A DNA stretch of 64,000 nucleotides from contig NZ_JABBFQ010000010.1 of the NCBI RefSeq assembly GCF_018494055.1, forward strand, positions 1 to 64,000, read 5' to 3'. The notes under the pieces are model-generated. The model did not search any database, was not told the origin of the DNA, and worked only from the letters and a program-made list of their open reading frames with translations. Below, in pieces: positions 1-12,142 of the stretch. This DNA is from Rosenbergiella epipactidis (lineage in GTDB: Bacteria > Pseudomonadota > Gammaproteobacteria > Enterobacterales > Enterobacteriaceae). Numbering within the stretch: position 1 is the stretch's first letter; each line of letters begins with the position of its first letter. Made by a program: the position numbers and the translations under genes.

Positions 1-80
1 GCCGAACTCAGAAGTGAAACGCCGTAGCGCCGATGGTAGTGTGGGGTCTCCCCATGCGAGAGTAGGGAACTGCCAGGATC
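1..80 (+). rRNA. rrf: 5S ribosomal RNA, 3' portion (5' end outside window)
   Basis: The first 80 bases match the 3' two thirds of enterobacterial 5S rRNA almost base for base. Base 1 corresponds to about nucleotide 41 of the E. coli molecule, and the end is near base 79-80. The rest of the rRNA operon lies to the left of the window. The operon directly precedes metA. Confidence 0.97.
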
Positions 81-85
81 CTTTT

Positions 86-116
86 AAAAAAGGCCACCTT
101 TATAGGTGGCCTTTTT
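86..116 (+). terminator. Rho-independent terminator of the rRNA operon
   Basis: A perfect 13-bp stem (arms at 86-98/99 and 104-116, loop TTAT) with A-rich left and T-rich right flanks lies just after the 5S gene. It is the expected end of the rRNA transcript. Confidence 0.92.
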
Positions 117-174
117 GCTTTTCTCTTTTTGTTCTAAGCTAAGCTGAAATTATTTCACCTACCCCTCGCATTGC

Positions 175-227
175 TCGACAGCCTTTCTCTGCCACGCTAT
201 ATTGGCTATCTGGACGTCTAAATAGAG
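175..227 (+). promoter_or_regulatory. metA promoter with MetJ operator (met boxes)
   Basis: TCGACA (175-180) and TATATT (198-203) form a sigma-70-like pair with a 17-bp spacer. Directly after the -10 lies GGACGTCT (212-219), matching 7 of 8 bases of the MetJ box AGACGTCT. Weaker 8-bp units flank it on both sides (204-211 and 220-227). MetJ with S-adenosylmethionine binds tandem met boxes, so repression of metA by methionine is expected, as in E. coli. Confidence 0.8.
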
Positions 228-244
228 TTTGAGGATTAAAGGTT

Positions 245-1174
245 ATGCCGATTAAAGTACCTGATGAGCTTCCTGCAGTGAATTTTTTGCGCAATGAAAA
301 CGTGTTCGTGATGACCGATACTCGTGCGCATCTCCAAAATATTCGCCCATTGAAGGTACTGATCCTCAACCTGATGCCGAAAAAAATTGAGACGGAAAAT
401 CAGTTTTTACGTTTACTATCGAACTCTCCATTGCAACTCGATATCCAACTCCTCCGTATCGATAACAGAGAATCACGTAACACGCCCACAGAACATCTTA
501 ATACCTTTTACCGTAATTTCGACGATATTAAGGATGAGAACTATGATGGCCTCATCGTGACCGGGGCTCCGTTAGGTTTAGTCGATTTTGACGATGTCGC
601 CTACTGGCCACAGATCAGTGAGGTATTGAGTTGGGCGAAAAAACATGTGACATCAACCCTTTGTGTATGTTGGGCGGTACAGGCGGCGTTAAATATTCTT
701 TATGATGTGCCTAAACAAACACTGGAAGAGAAGATCTCTGGAGTGTATGAGCATCTCAACTTAGAGCCTCATGCTTTACTGACTCGCGGTTTTGATGAAA
801 CCTTTCTGGCCCCACACTCCCGCTATGCAGCCTTCCCCGTCGAGACAATTAAAACGCATACTGATTTAGATATCTTAGCCAGCTCTGAGCAAGCAGGGGC
901 TTATCTTATGGCCTCTCGCGACAAAAGATTAGTATTAGTGACGGGGCATCCAGAATACGATGCGCATACATTGGCGGCAGAATTTATTCGCGATACAGAA
1001 GCGGGTTTATCGCCTATCTTACCCGATAATTATTTTCCCGATAATAATCCTGCGAATAAGCCGAAGGCGACATGGCGCAGTCATGGCTACCTACTTTTTG
1101 CTAACTGGCTCAATTATTATGTCTACCAAATCACGCCATTCGACTTACGAGAGATGAATCCCACTTTGGATTAA
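245..1174 (+). CDS. metA: Homoserine O-succinyltransferase
   Basis: Transfers succinyl from succinyl-CoA to homoserine, the first committed step of methionine synthesis in the cytoplasm. The 309-residue protein has the usual family length. The acyl-enzyme nucleophile Cys142 (in CVCWAVQAA) and the catalytic His235/Glu237 (in TGHPEYD) are present. An AGGA-type ribosome site precedes the ATG. It is a single-gene unit between the rRNA terminator and yjbB, controlled by the MetJ boxes upstream. In E. coli metA is followed by aceBAK; those glyoxylate shunt genes are not here. Confidence 0.97.
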   Translation: MPIKVPDELPAVNFLRNENVFVMTDTRAHLQNIRPLKVLILNLMPKKIETENQFLRLLSNSPLQLDIQLLRIDNRESRNTPTEHLNTFYRNFDDIKDENYDGLIVTGAPLGLVDFDDVAYWPQISEVLSWAKKHVTSTLCVCWAVQAALNILYDVPKQTLEEKISGVYEHLNLEPHALLTRGFDETFLAPHSRYAAFPVETIKTHTDLDILASSEQAGAYLMASRDKRLVLVTGHPEYDAHTLAAEFIRDTEAGLSPILPDNYFPDNNPANKPKATWRSHGYLLFANWLNYYVYQITPFDLREMNPTLD

Positions 1175-1262
1175 CAGGGCAAGTCGCGGTATTCCCAAGG
1201 TTGTTTGATCATCATTTTCGTCTACGCTTTTACGCATAACAGTAACGATAAAGCGGGACGAA

Positions 1263-2882
1263 ATGCTGATATTACTTAATCTACTGGCCGCAATAGCCCT
1301 ATTGGTATGGGGGACTCAGATAGTACGCTCGGGAATAATGCGTGTTTTTGGCGCAGATTTACGACGCGTATTAAGCCGAAGCGTGGAGAAAAAGCCTTTC
1401 GCCTTCTTGGCAGGGATAGGGGTAACCGCGCTGGTACAGAGCAGTAATGCGACCACGTTATTGGTGACTTCCTTTGTTGCGCAGAATCTTATGACGCTCA
1501 CCCCGGCGCTCACGGTAATTCTGGGGGCTGATGTCGGCACTGCGTTGATGGCAAGGGTACTGACCTACGATCTTTCTTGGCTATCACCGCTATTTATTTT
1601 TATCGGCGTCATGCTTTTTATTAGCCGTAAGCAGACCCGAGTCGGTCAGATAGGCCATACACTCATCGGTCTTGGCCTAATCCTCTTAGCGTTACAATTA
1701 ATTGTCGAAGCTTCTCGTCCCATTACCCATGCTACAGGCGTTCAGGTCTTATTCTCATCGCTGACCGGTGACATATTATTGGATGCACTGGTTGGGGCAT
1801 TCTTTGCGATGGTCAGTTACTCAAGCCTAGCGGCAGTCCTGATTACCGCCACGCTGACCGCCACAGATGTGATTGCGCTAAAAGTTGCCCTGTGCTTAGT
1901 GGTTGGCGCGAATATAGGTAGTGGGATTCTTGCATTATTAAATAGTGGTAAGGCGAGCGTCGAAAGTAAGCAAGTCGCGTTAGGCAGCTTACTCTTCAAG
2001 CTTATGGGTGCTGTAGTGGTATTACCTTTTATTGGTATTTTTGCCCATCAACTTGATAAATTGACGGTATCGAGCGCTGATTTAGTGATCTTATTCCATG
2101 TATTTTACAACGTAGTACGCTGCCTACTGTTACTCCCTCTAACCGAGAAGATGGCGTGTTTATGTGAGCGCTGGATCCCGGCGGCTACCAACGAAACAGA
2201 AAAATTCACCACAAGGTATTTAGATCGTGCGGCACTTGATACTCCCTCCTTAGCGTTAGTCAATGCGGCCAGAGAAACTTTGCGTATGGGGGATATCATC
2301 GAAAAGATGATGATCAGCCTCAAGCGGGCTTTTCAAGGACAGCAAGGCGAAGAGAAGGTGGTAACCCGTTATGACGACCAAGTGGATGCCTTATATACCG
2401 GAATCAAACTCTATCTGGCGCAAATCCCTAGAGAAGAGCTTCAAGAACAAGAATCTGAACGCTGGGCTGAGATCTTTAATACAGCTGTTAATTTGGAGCA
2501 AGCAGGGGATATTCTAGAGACGATGACGGTAGATATTGCAGCGAAATCACTGGCTAAGCAACGACCCTTTTCTACGGAAGGCCTCGAAGAACTCAAAACG
2601 TTATACGATAATCTTCTGGAAAATCTACAGCTCAGTCTATCCGTCTTTATTGCTCGTGATCTGGATGCTGCACGACGGTTACGGCGTTCTAAGCACCGTT
2701 TTCGTCGGTTAACCCAGCGTTACTCATTGACGCATGTTGAGCGATTATCGCTACAAAATAAGCAGAGCCTCGAAACCAGTTCACTGCACTTAGGATTATT
2801 GGGAGAGATGAAAAGATTAAACTCCCTATTTTGTTCAGTGGCCTATGGGGTACTTGACCAGCGTGAGGCAGAAGAGGAATAA
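1263..2882 (+). CDS. yjbB: Na+/phosphate cotransporter family protein YjbB
   Basis: An inner-membrane protein of 539 residues. The N-terminal half has the two inverted QSS-type repeats of the NptA/PNaS family (ALVQSSNATTLLVTSF near residue 57 and SYSSLAAVLI near 186) and many hydrophobic segments. The C-terminal half (about 340-530) is a helical PhoU-like domain. E. coli YjbB exports phosphate when overproduced, and the same role is inferred here. It is convergent with the transporter gene that follows. In E. coli yjbB also lies near metA and lysC. Confidence 0.88.
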   Translation: MLILLNLLAAIALLVWGTQIVRSGIMRVFGADLRRVLSRSVEKKPFAFLAGIGVTALVQSSNATTLLVTSFVAQNLMTLTPALTVILGADVGTALMARVLTYDLSWLSPLFIFIGVMLFISRKQTRVGQIGHTLIGLGLILLALQLIVEASRPITHATGVQVLFSSLTGDILLDALVGAFFAMVSYSSLAAVLITATLTATDVIALKVALCLVVGANIGSGILALLNSGKASVESKQVALGSLLFKLMGAVVVLPFIGIFAHQLDKLTVSSADLVILFHVFYNVVRCLLLLPLTEKMACLCERWIPAATNETEKFTTRYLDRAALDTPSLALVNAARETLRMGDIIEKMMISLKRAFQGQQGEEKVVTRYDDQVDALYTGIKLYLAQIPREELQEQESERWAEIFNTAVNLEQAGDILETMTVDIAAKSLAKQRPFSTEGLEELKTLYDNLLENLQLSLSVFIARDLDAARRLRRSKHRFRRLTQRYSLTHVERLSLQNKQSLETSSLHLGLLGEMKRLNSLFCSVAYGVLDQREAEEE

Positions 2883-2888
2883 AAGATA

Positions 2889-2915
2889 GGCCCGACAGCA
2901 AAACGTTGTCGAGCC
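2889..2915. terminator. Weak hairpin between convergent genes
   Basis: GGC-C-CGACA and TGTCG-A-GCC pair with one mismatch across an 11-base loop, in the 43-bp gap between yjbB and the leftward transporter gene. No clean T-tract follows, so its terminator role is tentative. Confidence 0.35.
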
Positions 2916-2925
2916 AAAGAAAGGT

Positions 2926-3837
2926 CTAAGAGGTCTTCTTACCCGACCAATAACCGGACAACAGCGACCCGGAAATATTATGCCAGACCGAGAAAAGTGC
3001 ACCCGGTAATGCGGCCAAAGGTGAGAAATAGAGTTTACCTAAGGTCGCAGCGAGTCCTGAGTTTTGCATTCCTACTTCCAGAGCTAGCGTACGACACACC
3101 GACTCATCAAAGCCAAAGAGCTTACCTCCACAATAGCCCGCCATTAAACCTATGGCGTTATGCAGGACTACCGCGACAATGACGGTTAAGCCGACGCTTG
3201 AGATATACTGCTGGCTTCCCGCCACCACGGCTGCAATGATGAGCAAAATAGCGACCATCGAAAGCGTGGGCAAATAGGGCTCAATCCGCTCGACCAGCTT
3301 TTTACAGCTATGATGCACAATCAATCCTAAGCTAATGGGGATCAGCACGATCTTGACGATGCTCCACAACATACCGGCAATATCGACTTGAATATGGGTA
3401 TCGACATATAACCTCGTCAATAAGGGGGTCGCTATCACCCCGACGAGGGCCGAGACAGAAGAGATCGTCACAGATAAAGCGACATCACCCTTAGCCAGAT
3501 AAATCATCACATTTGACGCCGTACCACTCGCGACACTGCCGACCAATATCATCCCCGCCGCAAGATCGGCGGGCATATGCATGATTTTAGCCAAGCCATA
3601 TGCGGCCGCCGGCATAACAAGATAGTGTAGAAATGTTCCTGCCAATACCGGAGCAGGGCGATTCAGTACGCGACGGAAGTCGTCTAAACTTAAGGTTACT
3701 CCCATCCCGAACATTATCAGCATCAAAAGCTCACTGACCCAAGGCCCTATTGCTGTGAAGCCAGTCGGTCGCCAATAGGCGACCGCCGATAATGCTACTG
3801 CCCATAACGGAAATAACCTTGTTACCTTGGCTAACAT
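2926..3837 (-). CDS. panS: BASS-family transporter, PanS-like
   Basis: A 303-residue integral membrane protein of the bile acid:Na+ symporter (BASS) fold, with about nine to ten hydrophobic segments. Family signatures are [13 protein letters not shown] (about 44-56), [19 protein letters not shown] (about 99-117) and [16 protein letters not shown] (about 253-268). Among enterobacterial members it looks closest to PanS, which takes up ketopantoate; substrate assignment is inference. It has a strong AAGGAAGAG ribosome site and starts 11 bp after lysC on the same strand, so it is probably co-transcribed with lysC under the lysine riboswitch. Confidence 0.75.
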   Translation of the reverse strand: MLAKVTRLFPLWAVALSAVAYWRPTGFTAIGPWVSELLMLIMFGMGVTLSLDDFRRVLNRPAPVLAGTFLHYLVMPAAAYGLAKIMHMPADLAAGMILVGSVASGTASNVMIYLAKGDVALSVTISSVSALVGVIATPLLTRLYVDTHIQVDIAGMLWSIVKIVLIPISLGLIVHHSCKKLVERIEPYLPTLSMVAILLIIAAVVAGSQQYISSVGLTVIVAVVLHNAIGLMAGYCGGKLFGFDESVCRTLALEVGMQNSGLAATLGKLYFSPLAALPGALFSVWHNISGSLLSGYWSGKKTS

Positions 3838-3848
3838 TACACTCTTCC

Positions 3849-5204
3849 TTATTCGAAGAGATGTCGGTGCAGGGTTTGTACCGCCGCTTCCGCATCCTTA
3901 CTGGGTAGCAAGAAACAGAGGTTATGTTCACTCGCACCATAACAAATCAAACGCAGGTTAAAGGGAGATAACACCCCAAACACTTCCTTTCCTACCCCTG
4001 GAGATTGCGAGAGTTGATTCCCAATCAATGCCACTAAAGAGAGATCTTCTTCAACTTCGACGCGGCATAAGGCCGATAATTCAGTAAGTAGTGCTTGAGT
4101 TAACAGCCCTCGTGCTTGGCCACTGGTATCGGTTGTATCCAAGGTCAAAGCGATACTGACTTCTGATGTGGTAATCAAATCAACCGAAATATGGTGGCGA
4201 GCCAGAACAGCAAAAACTTCCGCTAAGAATCCCCGTGCGTGCAGCATCTTTAAGCTATGAAGCGTCAATAGTGTTTGGCGTCGGCGCAACGTCAAGGCTC
4301 TAAACAGAGGCTTCTCATTCGTCTCAGGGTAGACAAACGTACCGCCATCGTTTGGCGCTTTGCTTGAGCCCACGAAGACTGGGATATTGTTGCGTACAGC
4401 AGGAAGAAGCGTCGCGGGGTGGAGAACTTTCGCGCCAAAGGTTGCCATTTCAGCGGCTTCCTCAAAAGAGATCTCGGCAATACGCTTAGCGGTAGGTACA
4501 ACCCGTGGATCGGTAGAGAAAATCCCCGTCACGTCGGTCCAGATATCAATACGGCTGGCGTGTAGGGCTTCGCCGAGTAACGCAGCAGTATAGTCACTGC
4601 CTCCACGGCCAAGCGTAGTGGTACGTCCTTTTTCCTCACTACCGATGAAGCCTTGGGTGATAACAAGATTATCATTTAAGAGTGGGGCCAAATATTGGGT
4701 TGCCAGCTCATCGACGCTCTTAAGCTCAGGTTCTGCACTGCCAAAACGATCACTGGTGCGCATGACTTTACGGACATCGAACCATTTGACGGCGACGTCA
4801 CGCTCACGGATAAGTTCGGTGAACAGCAGTGTCGACATCAGTTCACCATGACTGACGAGTTCATCGGTAAGCGCTAAAGATGTCGCAAGTGAGGCTGCTT
4901 CGGATAACGTGGTGATACTTTCGAGGATGCGGTCAATTTCATCGCGAACAACATCGGCGCTACGGAGATTATCGACAATCGCATACTGAATACGACGGAC
5001 TTCGTCGAGTAAGAAAGCCCGACGGGCGGTCTCTTGACCTGAGGCAAGTTCAACCAAAATATTGGTGATACCGGCAGATGCCGAAAGAACAACAAGCTTA
5101 ACGTCTGGATGACTGAGTACAATATCGGCACTGCGGGACATTGCTTCGAAATCAGCAACACTGGTACCACCGAATTTTGCCACAATGAATGTGGATTGGG
5201 ACAT
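3849..5204 (-). CDS. lysC: Lysine-sensitive aspartokinase III
   Basis: Phosphorylates aspartate with ATP, the first step to lysine, threonine and methionine, and is feedback-inhibited by lysine. The 451-residue protein has the kinase signature [16 protein letters not shown] at the N-terminus, the [12 protein letters not shown] loop, and C-terminal tandem ACT domains (about 300-451). The open frame extends 54 codons further upstream, but that part falls in the riboswitch leader. The start at 5204 gives the normal aspartokinase N-terminus and has a GAGGG ribosome site. It heads an operon with the BASS transporter. Confidence 0.97.
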   Translation of the reverse strand: MSQSTFIVAKFGGTSVADFEAMSRSADIVLSHPDVKLVVLSASAGITNILVELASGQETARRAFLLDEVRRIQYAIVDNLRSADVVRDEIDRILESITTLSEAASLATSLALTDELVSHGELMSTLLFTELIRERDVAVKWFDVRKVMRTSDRFGSAEPELKSVDELATQYLAPLLNDNLVITQGFIGSEEKGRTTTLGRGGSDYTAALLGEALHASRIDIWTDVTGIFSTDPRVVPTAKRIAEISFEEAAEMATFGAKVLHPATLLPAVRNNIPVFVGSSKAPNDGGTFVYPETNEKPLFRALTLRRRQTLLTLHSLKMLHARGFLAEVFAVLARHHISVDLITTSEVSIALTLDTTDTSGQARGLLTQALLTELSALCRVEVEEDLSLVALIGNQLSQSPGVGKEVFGVLSPFNLRLICYGASEHNLCFLLPSKDAEAAVQTLHRHLFE

Positions 5205-5220
5205 GCTTAACACCCTCGAT

Positions 5221-5304
5221 TCTAAAAAAAATAAACAAATCATTTTTAGGTGAGGGGTGAAGATACAGTCTAACTGTTCTCTACTCAGAAGCCCCCCACC
5301 TAAC
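5221..5304 (-). promoter_or_regulatory. Expression-platform hairpin of the lysC leader
   Basis: Between aptamer and lysC start, segments 5291-5304 and 5246-5259 form a stem of about 13 bp with one mismatch around a 31-base loop. A T-rich run on the minus strand (5235-5223) follows about 10 bases later. It sits where the lysine riboswitch would switch expression. Whether it acts as terminator or by hiding the ribosome site cannot be decided by eye. Confidence 0.6.
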
Positions 5305-5327
5305 GTCATTAACATCAACTGATGTAT

Positions 5328-5485
5328 TGGTGACAACTCAAGGGATTCAGCCCCTGTAGCCGACAAATAAACAGCCCGTATGTTTATCGTCTCGGCGTCA
5401 CTCCCCCTGATATGCCGTCAATGAATACGGATTCTCTGACATACTGCCTGGGTGACGCGCCTCTTCTGGTGCGACGATAGAACGC
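5328..5485 (-). promoter_or_regulatory. Lysine riboswitch aptamer (L box)
   Basis: On the minus strand the leader of lysC contains the conserved L-box blocks in order: AGAAGAGGCGCGT, a GGGGGAGTGACGCCGAG block, then GGCTACAGGGGCTGAATCCC and TTGTCACCA. These match the E. coli lysC leader closely. Binding of lysine lowers expression of aspartokinase III. The outer P1 helix ends are approximate. Confidence 0.93.
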
Positions 5486-5490
5486 CGCTA

Positions 5491-7471
<1,981 letters not shown>

Positions 7472-7489
7472 ACCGAGATAGCAGTAGAG

Positions 7490-7516
7490 AAAAAGCGGCG
7501 ATAGTGCCGCTTTTTT
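7490..7516 (+). terminator. Rho-independent terminator of pgi
   Basis: AAAAGCGGC / GCCGCTTTT stem with a GATAGT-type loop followed by six T residues, 18 bp after the pgi stop. Confidence 0.9.
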
Positions 7517-7548
7517 ATTTTTAAGAAAAAACATTATTTTTGAGGCAT

Positions 7549-7588
7549 CTGTCACATTAAAACATTATTATTTTAGCTCTCTTATAAT
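7549..7588 (+). promoter_or_regulatory. Possible PHO box and promoter of psiE
   Basis: CTGTCACATTAAAACATTAT (7549-7568) has one good half site (CTGTCA) of the PhoB box and an A-rich second half. A consensus -10 TATAAT follows at 7583-7588. psiE is PhoB-activated in E. coli, which supports the reading; the second half site is weak. Confidence 0.4.
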
Positions 7589-7605
7589 AAAAATGAGTAA
7601 AAATA

Positions 7606-8025
7606 ATGAATGATCAAGTTGTTACACCAAAAATTCCACGGGCAATTGCCAACTTTTTACAGTGGGTATTGAATATCGGTCTGATCGTTTTAGCCGCAAT
7701 CTTAGCGGTCTTTTTAGGTAAAGAGACGGTTAACTTGGTAACCGTATTGTTTCATCGGGGTGAGGAGCAATCCTCTTATCTATTGATTGAAGGAATCGTG
7801 ATCTATTTCCTCTATTTCGAGTTTATCGCCCTAATCATTAAGTATTTCTTATCCGGTTATCACTTTCCCCTGCGCTACTTTATCTACATTGGTATCACCG
7901 CGATTGTTCGCCTCATTATCGTCGACCATAAAAACCCATTGGATACGCTGATCTATTCTGCTGCGATTTTGGTGTTGGTGGTGACACTTTGGTTGGCAAA
8001 TAGCCGCCGCCTTAAAAGAGAGTAG
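7606..8025 (+). CDS. psiE: Phosphate-starvation-inducible membrane protein PsiE
   Basis: A 139-residue protein with four hydrophobic segments, very close to E. coli PsiE. The central blocks [20 protein letters not shown] and [20 protein letters not shown] and the C-terminal SRRLKRE are conserved. Its biochemical function is unknown; in E. coli it is induced by phosphate limitation. The gene sits alone between pgi and ubiC. Confidence 0.93.
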   Translation: MNDQVVTPKIPRAIANFLQWVLNIGLIVLAAILAVFLGKETVNLVTVLFHRGEEQSSYLLIEGIVIYFLYFEFIALIIKYFLSGYHFPLRYFIYIGITAIVRLIIVDHKNPLDTLIYSAAILVLVVTLWLANSRRLKRE

Positions 8026-8110
8026 GGGGCAGGTTCTGGTTATCTGCAGAAGATGGACTCAACCTCTGTTATGATGAGTGACATTTTCAAGAAGAATACG
8101 GAAGCGTTTC

Positions 8111-8674
8111 ATGCATGACCTCTCAGTACAGCGATTACTGACCGATCAATTTCGCGCCCTCAATGAATCTGACTGTGCTCCAGATATTTATTCATGGCTG
8201 GTGGATGAAACGTCAATGACGGCACGATTAGAAGCGTATTGTCAGAAACTAGAGGTTACTATCGTTAAAGAAGGATTCTTTTCTGAACATGCGCTGACGC
8301 CGGACGAGCATCAGTTAGTTGTTGGTGACGCAGAAAACACGCGATTTTGGTTGCGAGAAGTACAACTTTTGGCGGACGGAGAACCTTGGCTTGCGGGGAG
8401 AACGGTGATACCCGAAAGCAGTTTACAAGGACCTGAGGCCTCGTTAATGGCATTAGGCACTCGACCCTTAGGACATTATTTATTTCAATCCTCGTCATTA
8501 TGTCGAGATTTTTTAACGCCGGGCACGATGAATGGATTATGGGCGAGACGTTCCTTGTTACGCCTCGCCAATAAACCGTTATTATTGACCGAAATATTTT
8601 TACCCGCTTCACCACTTTACCCGCTATTGGCAAAAGGATCTTTACCGTGCATTCTGCAACCTCTTCAAAAATAA
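8111..8674 (+). CDS. ubiC: Chorismate pyruvate-lyase
   Basis: Converts chorismate to 4-hydroxybenzoate and pyruvate, the first committed step of ubiquinone synthesis. The catalytic Arg of [20 protein letters not shown] and the Glu of [14 protein letters not shown] match the E. coli active-site residues. I chose the ATG at 8111 (187 residues), preceded by GGAAG, over an ATG 11 codons upstream that lacks a ribosome site. About 20 residues beyond the conserved SPLY end extend the C-terminus compared with E. coli. It overlaps ubiA by 28 bp. Confidence 0.92.
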   Translation: MHDLSVQRLLTDQFRALNESDCAPDIYSWLVDETSMTARLEAYCQKLEVTIVKEGFFSEHALTPDEHQLVVGDAENTRFWLREVQLLADGEPWLAGRTVIPESSLQGPEASLMALGTRPLGHYLFQSSSLCRDFLTPGTMNGLWARRSLLRLANKPLLLTEIFLPASPLYPLLAKGSLPCILQPLQK

Positions 8675-9528
8675 AAGCTTACCTGCAATTAATGCGGCTG
8701 GATAAGCCTATCGGTACACTTCTTCTACTCTGGCCAACATTTTGGGCTTTGTGGTTATCGGGAATGTCTTTTCCGCCACTTCCGGTACTGATCGTCTTTA
8801 CCTTAGGGGTTATTTTCATGCGTGCGGCGGGTTGCGTGGTGAATGACTATGCCGATCGGAATATCGATGGACATGTAGAAAGAACTAAGAATCGCCCGCT
8901 GGCGAGCGGCCGCGTAATGGCTAAGGAAGCGAAAGTTTTATTTATCGTCTTAGTGCTGTGTTCATTTTTACTGGTGCTGACCATGAATCGTATGACGATC
9001 TTACTGTCAGTCGGTGGTGTGGCGCTGGCGGCTATCTATCCTTTTATGAAGCGCTATACTCACTTGCCACAAGTGGTGTTAGGTGCGGCATTTGGGTGGG
9101 CGATTCCGATGTCATGGGCAGCCGTAACGGAAACGCTACCCGGTGTGTGTTGGTTACTGTTTTTCGCTAATATCTGTTGGACCGTGGCGTATGATACGCA
9201 ATATGCAATGGTCGATCGGAATGATGACCTTAAGATTGGGGTGAAATCGACAGCCATCCTTTTTGGTAAGCATGATCGGTTAATCATTGGATTATTACAG
9301 TTCATTACCTTAGTACTGCTGGTTTTAGTTGGCCGGTCTCTGCACCTAAATAGCTTTTATTACGGTGGTTTGGTGGTCGCCGCGATACTGTTTGGGTGGC
9401 AGCAAAAGCTTATCTACCTTCGCGAGCGAGGGGCCTGCTTCCAAGCCTTTTTAAATAATAACTATGTTGGATTAGTGATCTTTGCTGGAATAATTTTAAA
9501 TATTCTGCCGTTTATTAACTTGATGTAG
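8647..9528 (+). CDS. ubiA: 4-Hydroxybenzoate octaprenyltransferase
   Basis: A membrane prenyltransferase that attaches the octaprenyl chain to 4-hydroxybenzoate, the second step of ubiquinone synthesis. Of its 293 residues, most lie in about eight to nine membrane segments. The two Asp-rich Mg-prenyl diphosphate motifs are [20 protein letters not shown] (about 74-93) and [16 protein letters not shown] (about 182-197). The start is GTG, with AAGGA eight bases upstream inside ubiC, suggesting translational coupling. Confidence 0.97.
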   Translation: MHSATSSKIKAYLQLMRLDKPIGTLLLLWPTFWALWLSGMSFPPLPVLIVFTLGVIFMRAAGCVVNDYADRNIDGHVERTKNRPLASGRVMAKEAKVLFIVLVLCSFLLVLTMNRMTILLSVGGVALAAIYPFMKRYTHLPQVVLGAAFGWAIPMSWAAVTETLPGVCWLLFFANICWTVAYDTQYAMVDRNDDLKIGVKSTAILFGKHDRLIIGLLQFITLVLLVLVGRSLHLNSFYYGGLVVAAILFGWQQKLIYLRERGACFQAFLNNNYVGLVIFAGIILNILPFINLM

Positions 9529-9542
9529 ATCGAGTCATAAAG

Positions 9543-9570
9543 AAAAGGCGACCAGTAGGTCGCCTTTTTT
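9543..9570. terminator. Bidirectional terminator between ubiA and plsB
   Basis: AAAAGGCGACC-AGTA-GGTCGCCTTTTTT: a perfect stem with A- and T-runs on both sides between two convergent genes. Confidence 0.93.
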
Positions 9571-9579
9571 GATCGCTTT

Positions 9580-12030
9580 TTAACTATTTTCAGGAAGAAG
9601 ATTATCTGAATTTTCAATCGTCTGCCTAACATCTCGATTCATCAAGTCGAGGAGTAGGTTACGCATCACAATGGATTTATCGATATCCGCATCATCTCGG
9701 TCGCTGATATAGCCTTCATCACGTAACGTTAAGACCAAGCCAGTAAAGACTGCCTTATCGAAGAACTCAGGCGCATTAATTCCGTGTAAAACCGATAAGC
9801 GCTGGGCCAGTGTACGACTCTCTTTTTCAAGAGTACCACGGTTAATGGTCGGTTTCGCACTGAGGATTGTGAAGGTGATGGCGTAACGCTGTAGCGTTTC
9901 ACGTACCCCTGCGGCGAGAAGTTGTAAAGTACGATATTTCTGTGTTGAGGTCGCGGCAATCACACCTTCAGATTCGGTAATCAATGCTTGGCGACGCAAT
10001 TCTTCCAGTAAGCGCTTAATCTCTGGCTCAAGTTGTTCATCACTCCAATGTAAGAACAGCTCGCGTTTAAGCATTGGATAGATCAATCTAACTTGCTGCA
10101 GTAATTCATCATAGGTCAACGACTTATGTTGCAGAACGATGCTTGCCAACAACGAAGGTAAGACCAGAAGGTGATGAATATTATTACGATAATAGGTCAT
10201 CAGCACTGCTTGTTCGCGAGGCAATACAATGATTTCACCTAAGGTATCTTGCTCAATAGAGAACTTATTCATCTCAAGAGCATGATCAAGCAGCTGCTGT
10301 GGAGTCATATCGGGCAGCGTCGATTCTGACGAATAAGGTACATTGCGTAATAGATCGCTATAGCAGCTAAGCTGATCAAGTAACTGCTCACGAGTCAAAG
10401 AACGCTGACGAGAAGCCAATAACGCGGTTACACAGAGGTTCATCGCATTCGCCGCACCGGCATTATTGATTCGGGTCATAACTTGTGCCGCGATATCGTT
10501 CACCGCTGGGGTCAACCACGTCGGGCGCTGCACTTCAATCGGATCAATATCATCACGCCAGTTTGGAACATGCTGATTAAGATAGGCGTTAAGGGGTAAA
10601 GGTTCACCGAAGTTAACAAAACCTTCGCCGAGATTACGCAGTTTTCTTAACCCGCGGATCATCTGTAAGAATCCTTCTTTTTCCTTCGCGGCACCGCGTA
10701 ATTCTTTGGCGTAAGTCGCGACCTCCATCACATGCTCATAGCCAATATAGATCGGCACTAAGGTGATAGGGCGATTGGTTCCGCGTAACATCGCTTGCAG
10801 GGTCATGGTTAGCGTACCGGTCTTAGGATCTAACAAACGACCGGTTCGAGAACGCCCGCCTTCAACAAAATATTCAACCGAATACCCGCGGCTGAATAAT
10901 TCACCGAGGTATTCACGGAAGACCGTAGAATAGAGTTTGTTACCCTTAAAGGTTCGGCGAATAAAGAATGCGCCCAAATGACGGAAAATAGGACCGGCTG
11001 GCCAGAAGTTGAGGTTGATACCGGCTGCAATATGGGGCGGAACAAGGCCTTGGTGGTACAGCACATAGGAGAGCAGTAAATAGTCCATATGACTACGATG
11101 GCAAGGGACATAGACGAGTTCATGCCCATCTTGCGCCAGTTGGCGAATACGCTCGCCACCGTTTACGGTAATCCCTTTATATAAACGGCTCCATAACCAG
11201 CTCATCACTCGGTCAGTAATACGAATGGCTTCGTAGGTAAAGTCAGCCGCAATTTCTTCCATCATCTCGACTGCGTTCTTCTGCGCTTCGTCGTGAGAGA
11301 TTTTTTTAGTACGAGCTTCGTCCTCGACGGCTTTCGCAATCGCAGGCGATTGAAGCAGTTTAGTAAACAGTTGTTGGCGGGCTGGTAAACTCGGCCCTAC
11401 CGCGGCAAGCCGTTGGCGCGAAAAATGGATATGGGCGACTCGCGCTAATTTTTGCGCGATTGATTTATCGGTGCCGTGTTCGTCAGCCATTTGGCGCATG
11501 GAGACTTTAGCCGAGAAGCGTACAAAGCTATCGCGGCCCAACCACAGTACTGCAAACAGCTTTTGTAACCCATTCAGTTCGCGTAAAGATGGGCCTGGCT
11601 CGCCATTAATCTCGCGGGCGGGGGCACGACCAAACATTACTGAAACAGGCACTAACTGAACATCTAATGCAGGATTATTTTTATGCAGATCCAGATAGTC
11701 GTGAAAAATTTTTACCGACTCTTGGTTAGGGGTAAATGAAGGGAAGACACGTGGGCCATCATGCATAAAAACATAGCGTGGGAGTAGTACGCCGTCTATC
11801 TCGATAGGGACTAAGGGATCGGGGAGATCATGCTTCAAGCATTGCGTTCGCAAGGCGAGCAAATCCGTTTTGGAATCGTAGGGGAAAACGTACATAATAG
11901 GACGCGTTGAGTCGAGACCCAATTCTGTGACTGGATCTCCAGGAATTACCCGACTTTTCACGATGAATGAGAGGGGTAAGTTTAATAATTTATAAAGTAA
12001 ATCACGCCAACCTGACATAGTTGAATTCAT
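9580..12030 (-). CDS. plsB: Glycerol-3-phosphate 1-O-acyltransferase
   Basis: An inner-membrane enzyme that acylates sn-glycerol 3-phosphate at position 1, the first step of phospholipid synthesis. The 816-residue protein aligns throughout with E. coli PlsB (807 residues). The acyltransferase HX4D motif is [13 protein letters not shown] (about 307-319), followed by [13 protein letters not shown], the [11 protein letters not shown] block and the [12 protein letters not shown] block. Translation could start at residue 1 or at Met5 (MSGWRDLL, the usual family start); the SD AAGAGG is close to the first ATG. It is divergent from dgkA, as in E. coli. Confidence 0.97.
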   Translation of the reverse strand: MNSTMSGWRDLLYKLLNLPLSFIVKSRVIPGDPVTELGLDSTRPIMYVFPYDSKTDLLALRTQCLKHDLPDPLVPIEIDGVLLPRYVFMHDGPRVFPSFTPNQESVKIFHDYLDLHKNNPALDVQLVPVSVMFGRAPAREINGEPGPSLRELNGLQKLFAVLWLGRDSFVRFSAKVSMRQMADEHGTDKSIAQKLARVAHIHFSRQRLAAVGPSLPARQQLFTKLLQSPAIAKAVEDEARTKKISHDEAQKNAVEMMEEIAADFTYEAIRITDRVMSWLWSRLYKGITVNGGERIRQLAQDGHELVYVPCHRSHMDYLLLSYVLYHQGLVPPHIAAGINLNFWPAGPIFRHLGAFFIRRTFKGNKLYSTVFREYLGELFSRGYSVEYFVEGGRSRTGRLLDPKTGTLTMTLQAMLRGTNRPITLVPIYIGYEHVMEVATYAKELRGAAKEKEGFLQMIRGLRKLRNLGEGFVNFGEPLPLNAYLNQHVPNWRDDIDPIEVQRPTWLTPAVNDIAAQVMTRINNAGAANAMNLCVTALLASRQRSLTREQLLDQLSCYSDLLRNVPYSSESTLPDMTPQQLLDHALEMNKFSIEQDTLGEIIVLPREQAVLMTYYRNNIHHLLVLPSLLASIVLQHKSLTYDELLQQVRLIYPMLKRELFLHWSDEQLEPEIKRLLEELRRQALITESEGVIAATSTQKYRTLQLLAAGVRETLQRYAITFTILSAKPTINRGTLEKESRTLAQRLSVLHGINAPEFFDKAVFTGLVLTLRDEGYISDRDDADIDKSIVMRNLLLDLMNRDVRQTIENSDNLLPENS

Positions 12031-12142
12031 AGCCTCTTAAATGAGCAAAGCGCGGTCATCATAACAGAAACGTTTGCGAAGATCTGTCCAGTAAAAATGT
12101 AATATCGGGCTGTATCACAGCTCTTCATGGAGAAAAGAGTTA

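Noticed and set aside
5205-5366. 54-codon N-terminal extension of lysC
   Set aside because: It lies in the riboswitch leader, has no homology to aspartokinases, and the ATG at 5204 gives the normal protein start with a ribosome site.
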